Shown here in pieces: positions 59,379 to 64,000 of a DNA stretch of 64,000 nucleotides. The notes under the pieces were generated by a model. That model searched no databases. It had not been told where the DNA came from and worked only from the letters and a program-made list of their open reading frames with translations. Each line of letters opens with the position of its first letter. Position 1 is the stretch's first letter. The stretch is from contig JAWLBB010000007.1 in assembly GCA_041395105.1 (NCBI GenBank), positions 1 through 64,000 of the forward strand. Direction: 5' to 3'. The translations under genes and the position numbers were made by a program. The DNA is from Opitutaceae bacterium (lineage in GTDB: Bacteria > Verrucomicrobiota > Verrucomicrobiia > Opitutales > Opitutaceae).

Positions 59379-60212
59379 ATGAGACGGCGCACGACCTGGC
59401 TGCTCCTTGGACCCTGTCTGGTCTGGCTGGCCGTCCTCTTCGTGGTTCCCCTTCTCATCATCGTGGTGGTGAGCTTTCTCGGGAAGGGATCGCCGATCGA
59501 GTGGCGTATGGACGGCTCGGCCTATGCCCGGCTTTTCAATCCGGTTTATTGGGGCATTCTGATGCGATCGATCGAGGTGGGACTCGTCACGACGGTTTCC
59601 TGCCTGATCCTCGGCTTTCCGCTCGCTTATTTCCTGGTCCGACAGCCGCCTCGGCGGCGGCAGTTTCTCTACGTCCTGGTATTGATCCCGATGGCGGCGA
59701 ATTCGCTCGTGCTGATCTATGCCTGGATCACCCTCCTGCGTCCCACCGGGCTGCTCGAGCAGTTCCTTGTCTTTCTCGGTCTGCACGAGAGCGGGCCGCT
59801 CGGGATTCTCTACACCCCTGCCGCGGTGGCGATCGGGCTGCTCTACTGGTACCTGCCTTTCAGGGTCTATCCGCTCTACAACAGCCTGGAGCGGTTCGAT
59901 TTCCGGCTCCTGGAGGCGTCGGCCGATCTCGGGGCCGGCGGGCTGCAGACGTTCTTCCGCGTGCTGCTTCCCCAGGTCGTGCCGGGGCTGGCCACCGGGT
60001 GTCTGCTGGTCTTTGTCCAGGCATTCTGTTCCTTTGTCGTTCCCGACCTGCTGGGCGGAGCGAAGACACTGATGGCGGGCAATCTGATCCAGCAGCGTTT
60101 CCTATCACTTCCCCAGGATTGGCCGCTGGGTTCGGCCCTCGCCTTGCTCATCATGGTCATTCTCGGATTGACCGTTTACGTGGGCCTTCGCAACCAGAGG
60201 GAGGGGGCATGA
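59379..60212 (+). CDS. potB: Polyamine ABC transporter permease PotB
   Basis: 277 residues from the ATG at 59379 (a TTG at 59370 overlapping potA is an alternative). Six membrane helices and the permease EAA loop EASADLGAGGLQTFFRVLLP, which contacts PotA. The first helix PCLVWLAVLFVVPLLIIVVV and the FCSFVVPDLLGGAKTLMAGN segment are standard for PotB-like proteins. Its stop overlaps the potC start (ATGA). Confidence 0.93.
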   Translation: MRRRTTWLLLGPCLVWLAVLFVVPLLIIVVVSFLGKGSPIEWRMDGSAYARLFNPVYWGILMRSIEVGLVTTVSCLILGFPLAYFLVRQPPRRRQFLYVLVLIPMAANSLVLIYAWITLLRPTGLLEQFLVFLGLHESGPLGILYTPAAVAIGLLYWYLPFRVYPLYNSLERFDFRLLEASADLGAGGLQTFFRVLLPQVVPGLATGCLLVFVQAFCSFVVPDLLGGAKTLMAGNLIQQRFLSLPQDWPLGSALALLIMVILGLTVYVGLRNQREGA

Positions 60213-61048
60213 CGGTCGCGTTTTCGGAATCGAAGCCCCAGGTGGAGACGACGACCCGGCCGGCAGGCCGGGGGCTCGGCCTCTACCTGAGGTTCAATGC
60301 CGTCGCCGTCTACGCATTCCTTTATCTCCCGATTGCCCTGCTGGTGCTCTACAGCTTCAGCGGCAGCCGCTACAGCTCGGTCTGGGGCGGGTTTTCCCTG
60401 AAATGGTACGGTCGCCTTTTCCAGAACGAGAATCTGCTTCAGGCCCTGCAGGTCACGCTGACTCTGGCAATATCCGCGACCCTGATTGCGACGGTCCTCG
60501 GGACGATGGCGGCCCTTGGGCTGAAGCGTCTGCAGCCACGGTGGCGAAGGATTCTGGAGACGTTTTTCTATCTCCCGATCGTGGTGCCGGACATCGTCCT
60601 GGCAATCGCGCTGCTCATGTTCTTTGTCCTGGTTGCGGGGCTGCAGCTCGGCTTGACCACCATGGTCCTGGCCCACGTCGTTTTCTGCTGCTGTTACGTC
60701 ACGGCGGTGGTCAGCGCGCGCTTGCGGGGGTTTGACCATCGTCTGGAGGAAGCGGCCCGCGATCTCGGGGCGTCCTCCTGGCAGACCTTTCGGAAGATCA
60801 AGCTGCCGTTGATCTGGCCGGGCATCCTCGGGGGCGCCCTGCTGTCGCTGGCCCTGTCACTCGATGAATTTGTCATATCCTTTTTCGTGACGGGTCCCGG
60901 AGCCTCCACTCTCCCGATCGAGATCTTCTCGATGGTCAAACGCGGGGTCACTCCGGAGATCAATGCTCTCGCCACCCTGATGCTCCTGGCCTCGATCTTG
61001 CTGGCGACCCTCAGTCTTCTCGTTCAGAAACAGTCCGATCACCGTTGA
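60209..61048 (+). CDS. potC: Polyamine ABC transporter permease PotC
   Basis: 279 residues. Six membrane helices, the EAA loop EEAARDLGASSWQTFRKIKL and the end of the MetI-like domain (LDEFVISFFVTGPGASTLPI) are typical of PotC. The frame from 59312 through both permeases is only a read-through in a shifted upstream frame; the real start is the ATG at 60209, overlapping potB by four bases. Followed after 16 bases by potD. Confidence 0.93.
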   Translation: MTVAFSESKPQVETTTRPAGRGLGLYLRFNAVAVYAFLYLPIALLVLYSFSGSRYSSVWGGFSLKWYGRLFQNENLLQALQVTLTLAISATLIATVLGTMAALGLKRLQPRWRRILETFFYLPIVVPDIVLAIALLMFFVLVAGLQLGLTTMVLAHVVFCCCYVTAVVSARLRGFDHRLEEAARDLGASSWQTFRKIKLPLIWPGILGGALLSLALSLDEFVISFFVTGPGASTLPIEIFSMVKRGVTPEINALATLMLLASILLATLSLLVQKQSDHR

Positions 61049-61064
61049 ATCAAAAAATCCTCCC

Positions 61065-62114
61065 ATGAACCGAATCTGCATCGTCCCGCTGCTCGCACTC
61101 TCCGCCCTGATCCTCTCCGGTTGTGGCCGGAAAGGTGATGATTCCGCCAAGGTCATCAATCTCTTCATCTGGGAAGAGTACATGGACCCGGACGTTCTGG
61201 CCGAGTTTGAGGCGGAGACGGGTATCCGCGTGGTCGAGTCGAACTACGCCAGTAACGAGGATCTCCTGGCCAAGCTCCAGGTGGGCGGGGGCGGCTATGA
61301 TGTCATCGTGCCGTCCGATTACATGATTCAGATCATGACCAAGGCCGGTCTTCTGGCTCCGCTCGACCGGGCGAAGTTGCCGAATCTGAGCCACCTGGCG
61401 GCGCGTTTCGCCGCTCCGGAATACGATCGGGCGCTGGCTCATTCAGTGCCCTATCTCTGGGGGACCACGGGTATTGCCTACAATGAGGTTGACGTTCCCA
61501 ATCCGCCCACGAGCTGGAAGGAATTCATGGACCCGGCGGTCATCGGACCCCACAAGGGACGGATCAGCCTGCTCAATGATGCCCGGGAAACGCTGGCGGC
61601 CGCGCTCCTCTCGCTCGGTTATCCGGTCAACACCACGGATCCCGCGAAGATCGACGAAGCCCGCGACGTTCTGATGAAGATCAAGCCCCTTGTGGCCAAG
61701 TTCGACAGCGAATCGTTCGAGGATTCCCTGGCCGCCGGAGAAACCGTTCTGGCCCAGGCTTGGAGTGGAGACACCGCCATTGCCCAGGATGAGAATGACA
61801 ACGTGAAGTACCTGATTCCGGCGGAGGGGTCGCTCATGTTTGTGGACGCCATGGCCATCCCGGCGAAGTCCAGGCATGTGGAGGAGGCCCATCAGCTGAT
61901 CGATTTCCTGACCCGCCCCGAGATCGCGGCCCGCATCGCCGAATTCACCTATTACGCGACCCCCAACAAGGACGCTCTTCCGCTGATCAGTGAAGAGATC
62001 CGGGCGATGGCGCCGTTCACCGTGCCCGAGGAGGCCACTCTTTTTTACCTTCAGGATCTGGGGGACGACAACGAGCTCTTCAACAAGGCCTGGATGGAGA
62101 TCAAGGCGGACTGA
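61065..62114 (+). CDS. potD: Spermidine/putrescine-binding lipoprotein PotD
   Basis: 349 residues with lipoprotein signal LSALILSGC (lipidated C20), which is why the ATG at 61065 is chosen. The mature protein starts INLFIWEEYMDPDVLAEFEA and includes YDVIVPSDYMIQIM, VPYLWGTTGIAYN and the closing EATLFYLQDLGDDNELFNKA, all matching PotD/PotF. In Gram-negative bacteria with lipoproteins this type is often lipid-anchored rather than free. It delivers polyamine to PotBC. Last gene of the operon. Confidence 0.95.
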   Translation: MNRICIVPLLALSALILSGCGRKGDDSAKVINLFIWEEYMDPDVLAEFEAETGIRVVESNYASNEDLLAKLQVGGGGYDVIVPSDYMIQIMTKAGLLAPLDRAKLPNLSHLAARFAAPEYDRALAHSVPYLWGTTGIAYNEVDVPNPPTSWKEFMDPAVIGPHKGRISLLNDARETLAAALLSLGYPVNTTDPAKIDEARDVLMKIKPLVAKFDSESFEDSLAAGETVLAQAWSGDTAIAQDENDNVKYLIPAEGSLMFVDAMAIPAKSRHVEEAHQLIDFLTRPEIAARIAEFTYYATPNKDALPLISEEIRAMAPFTVPEEATLFYLQDLGDDNELFNKAWMEIKAD

Positions 62115-62134
62115 GTCGGGAACTATGGCGTTTC

Positions 62135-62159
62135 CCTCCCCTGCCTTCCCGGGGAGGGG
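62135..62159 (+). terminator. GC-rich hairpin after potD, possible terminator
   Basis: CCCTCCCC (62135-62142) pairs perfectly with GGGGAGGG (62152-62159) around a 9-base loop, 20 bases after the potD stop. No T-run follows (GTGGCGAC), so it is at best a Rho-assisted terminator or an mRNA-protecting structure. Confidence 0.4.
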
Positions 62160-62219
62160 TGGCGACACAGCCTTCTTGCCAGACAGCGTGGTTGCCGGCA
62201 GGATGGGAACGATCTGCCC

Positions 62220-63224
62220 ATGATTGCCTCCATTGAATTCCGCTCGTTCCGCGTACTGGGTAAAACGTCCCTTCCTCTGGGTCGGTTCAACCTGATCCTG
62301 GGGCCGAACGGGAGCGGGAAGAGCACGGCGGTCAAGGCGCTCCTTGCCCTGCGCGGTCTGGTGGAGGACCGCTCAAGAGCAGGTGGGGGGGCGAACCCAC
62401 CGCGGCCGGGGGAAGCCTGCGAGGCGCATCTGGCACTGTCCTTTTCCGATCCGTTTTCTGGATACACGGCCTCGGTTGATTGTGTCCAGGGCGAGCGGTG
62501 GCGGGCGTTGGAGTTCTTTCGGGATGGGGAGAGGGTCGAGGCGGTCCCGGAAGCGCTTCTGGCCGGTTTGTCCGGGGTCCGGAGCCTTGCCCTTGAGGCG
62601 GCGGCGCTTTCACGGCCCTGTCCGCCCGGTTCCGGCTGGGCCATGGGGGCGGACGGCGCCGGGTTTCCCGCTTTGCTCGGTCGCCTTTCCGAGGAGGATC
62701 CGATGCGATGGGCGCAGCTGGTGGAGGCCTTTTCGCAGCTTATGCCCGAGTTCGCGGCTTTGACGACGAGTCGGCCGGACCATGGCGACTGGAGCTTCAC
62801 TGCGACGACGGCGGACGGTCTGGAATTGGCGGCGGGCGATCTTTCCCAGGGGACTCTGGTGGCGCTGGCCCTGCATGCCCTGGCCTTCCTGCCGGAACGG
62901 CCGAGTCTGCTTTGCCTGGAGGAACTGGAAAGGGGCATCCATCCGCGTCTGCTTCGGGAGGTGCGTGATTCCCTCTACCGGCTCTGTTATCCGGAAGACA
63001 GCGGAGACGAAGCGGAACCTGTGCAGATTGTGGCGACGACCCATTCGCCTTATCTGCTGGACCTTTTCGCAGATCATCCGGAGGAAGTCGTCCTGACCGT
63101 GAAGGAGGGTGGATCGGCCTCCTTCAAGCGATTGATCGACCTGCCGGACCTTGCGGAACTGCTGGAGACCGGAAACCTGGGCGATCTCTGGTACAGCGGT
63201 GTGATTGGGGGGGTTCCTTATTGA
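62220..63224 (+). CDS. ABC/OLD-type AAA ATPase, small stand-alone form
   Basis: 334 residues. Walker A GPNGSGKST (28-36) after the strand FRVLGKTSLPLGRFNLIL, an ABC-like signature LSQGTLVALALHALA, Walker B LLCLEELERGIHPRLL and H-loop VATTHSPYLLD. This is the RecF/OLD-like AAA_21/AAA_15 group, not a transporter ATPase. The coiled-coil-like middle insert is short (about residues 60-180), so the protein is near the minimum size. There is no fused nuclease or TOPRIM. The next gene, 110 bases downstream on the same strand, encodes a small protein with TOPRIM-like motifs, giving a two-part set analogous to OLD, Gabija (GajA) or PARIS. Confidence 0.87.
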   Translation: MIASIEFRSFRVLGKTSLPLGRFNLILGPNGSGKSTAVKALLALRGLVEDRSRAGGGANPPRPGEACEAHLALSFSDPFSGYTASVDCVQGERWRALEFFRDGERVEAVPEALLAGLSGVRSLALEAAALSRPCPPGSGWAMGADGAGFPALLGRLSEEDPMRWAQLVEAFSQLMPEFAALTTSRPDHGDWSFTATTADGLELAAGDLSQGTLVALALHALAFLPERPSLLCLEELERGIHPRLLREVRDSLYRLCYPEDSGDEAEPVQIVATTHSPYLLDLFADHPEEVVLTVKEGGSASFKRLIDLPDLAELLETGNLGDLWYSGVIGGVPY

Positions 63225-63333
63225 TGGCCGGGGTGGTGGAAGACGGTCCCAATGGGGACGGAGGGTCGGCGACGCGGTGCCCTGAAACGATTGGTTCGGA
63301 TCAATCGGCACGCTGGACCTGCCGCGTCACAGG

Positions 63334-63981
63334 ATGAAGGTGGGTTTCCTCAGCGAGTCTCCGGCAGATGAGGCGGCCATCTGTATACTGGTCGAGGCGG
63401 TACTCGGGCGGCCGATCCGTCGGGTGCATCCTCCTCTCCGGGCGCGGGGATGGCCGAACGTGAAGCAGATCCTGCCGGCGGTTCTCCGTCACCTTCAATT
63501 CCGGACCGATGCCCGGGGTCTGGTCGTGGTGGTGGATTCCGATGACTCGCCCATTCATGACGACGATCACGAAGATCCATCCCGATTCTCGCCGGAATGT
63601 CGTCTCTGTCAGCTGGAACAGGTCATCCGGCAGACGACCCGGAGGTGGCATTTGCCCAGGGGGATGAAGCCGCTGCTGGTGGCAACCGGCCTGGCGGTTC
63701 CGGCGGTGGAGGGATGGTACCTTTGCGGGAGGGATCGGGAGGTTGGCGAGGCGGATTGGCGGGCGCATCTCGGGACCGGAAATGAACCCTATACGCGGAG
63801 GGACTTGAAGCACCGCACTTACGGGACAACCCGGCCGTCTTTGCGGAGAGAGACCGATCAGGCCGTCGAAGACGCGAAGCGGTTGGCGCATGAAATCGGA
63901 CGACTGGAAGCGGATTTCCCGGTGGGTTTCGGCAACCTGGCGAGGGAAGTGGGTTTGTGGCGGGCGATGGTGGACGGGTGA
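63334..63981 (+). CDS. Small TOPRIM-like or DUF4276-like protein, partner of the ATPase
   Basis: 215 residues. The first strand and helix read MKVGFLSESPADEAAICILV, with E8 in the place of the TOPRIM/DUF4276 acidic residue. The second acidic cluster lies at the end of the next core strand: VVVVDSDD (D68, D70, D71). The order glutamate then DxD fits TOPRIM folds and RloB/DUF4276 proteins that accompany AAA_21 ATPases. A Cx2C pair follows (CRLC). The C-terminal third is basic and helical. No catalytic activity is proven. The start is the only in-frame ATG after the stop at 63283. The window ends 19 bases later, so further genes in the module would be missed. Confidence 0.6.
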   Translation: MKVGFLSESPADEAAICILVEAVLGRPIRRVHPPLRARGWPNVKQILPAVLRHLQFRTDARGLVVVVDSDDSPIHDDDHEDPSRFSPECRLCQLEQVIRQTTRRWHLPRGMKPLLVATGLAVPAVEGWYLCGRDREVGEADWRAHLGTGNEPYTRRDLKHRTYGTTRPSLRRETDQAVEDAKRLAHEIGRLEADFPVGFGNLAREVGLWRAMVDG

Positions 63982-64000
63982 GGTCGGCGATGATCGTCGT

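Noticed and set aside
59312..61048. One long frame covering both permeases, suggesting a PotB-PotC fusion
   Set aside because: Its first 300 residues are PotB read in the wrong frame. PotB has its own frame (59379-60212) and PotC starts at 60209 with an ATGA overlap.
63990..64000. ATG at the window edge that could begin a further gene of the ATPase module
   Set aside because: Only three codons are visible, which is not enough to call a gene.

Overview
The window is high-GC, gene-dense chromosomal DNA. It reads as a free-living Gram-negative heterotroph, most likely in Verrucomicrobiota (Opitutae-like). This placement is an inference from gene content: sugar-acid and oxidoreductase clusters, a secreted GH2 beta-galactosidase, a large REP-associated tyrosine transposase with scattered hairpin repeats, two RND pumps, and the order rpsP-trmD-rplS without rimM between. 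No 16S gene is present to prove it. There is no prophage, no CRISPR array and no complete insertion sequence.

Layout. 1-3.8 kb: a catabolic cluster (end of an amidohydrolase, a TIM-barrel sugar isomerase, a PHP phosphoesterase-like protein, a Gfo/Idh/MocA dehydrogenase). 3.9-5.2 kb: an Nramp metal transporter gene broken by three frameshifts. 5.2-9.6 kb: a winged-helix regulator, then a tight pair of an SbtA-type bicarbonate transporter and PEP carboxylase, preceded by a perfect LacI-type palindrome. 10-14.4 kb: an alpha/beta hydrolase and a three-domain lysophospholipid flippase-acyltransferase-acyl-ACP synthetase. 14.4-17.2 kb (minus strand): a lipid-linked glycosylation set. 17.3-21.2 kb: a GH2 enzyme with a nested discoidin domain, and the RAYT transposase. 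21.5-24.2 kb: an aldo/keto reductase, a GNAT protein and a patch of gene debris. 24.2-30.1 kb: a methyltransferase, SDR, hotdog thioesterase, SelO, a sialidase-like protein and a PhyH oxygenase. 30.1-36 kb (minus strand): an RND pump with adaptor and a secreted thioredoxin-fold protein. 36.5-43.8 kb: scattered singletons, including a CREST-family ceramidase-like protein and a PHP lipoprotein, with gene remnants between them. 44-51.3 kb: the housekeeping core (tRNA-Val, recN, ychF, rpsP-trmD-rplS, transketolase) with clear terminators and repeat-rich spacers. 51.6-58 kb: a second RND operon with an AsmA-like protein. 58.3-62.1 kb: a complete potABCD polyamine importer. 62.2-64 kb: an ABC/OLD-type ATPase followed by a small TOPRIM-like protein.

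How genes may work together. SbtA and PEP carboxylase plausibly form a bicarbonate-uptake and anaplerotic CO2-fixation unit. In the 14.4-17.2 kb set a GT2 could charge a polyprenyl phosphate that the PIG-V-like GT-C enzyme uses on the outer face of the membrane. The two RND sets follow the usual adaptor-pump logic. The ATPase/TOPRIM-like pair is the best candidate for a little-described system, because it has the parts list of OLD, Gabija and PARIS-type defence but is small and split.
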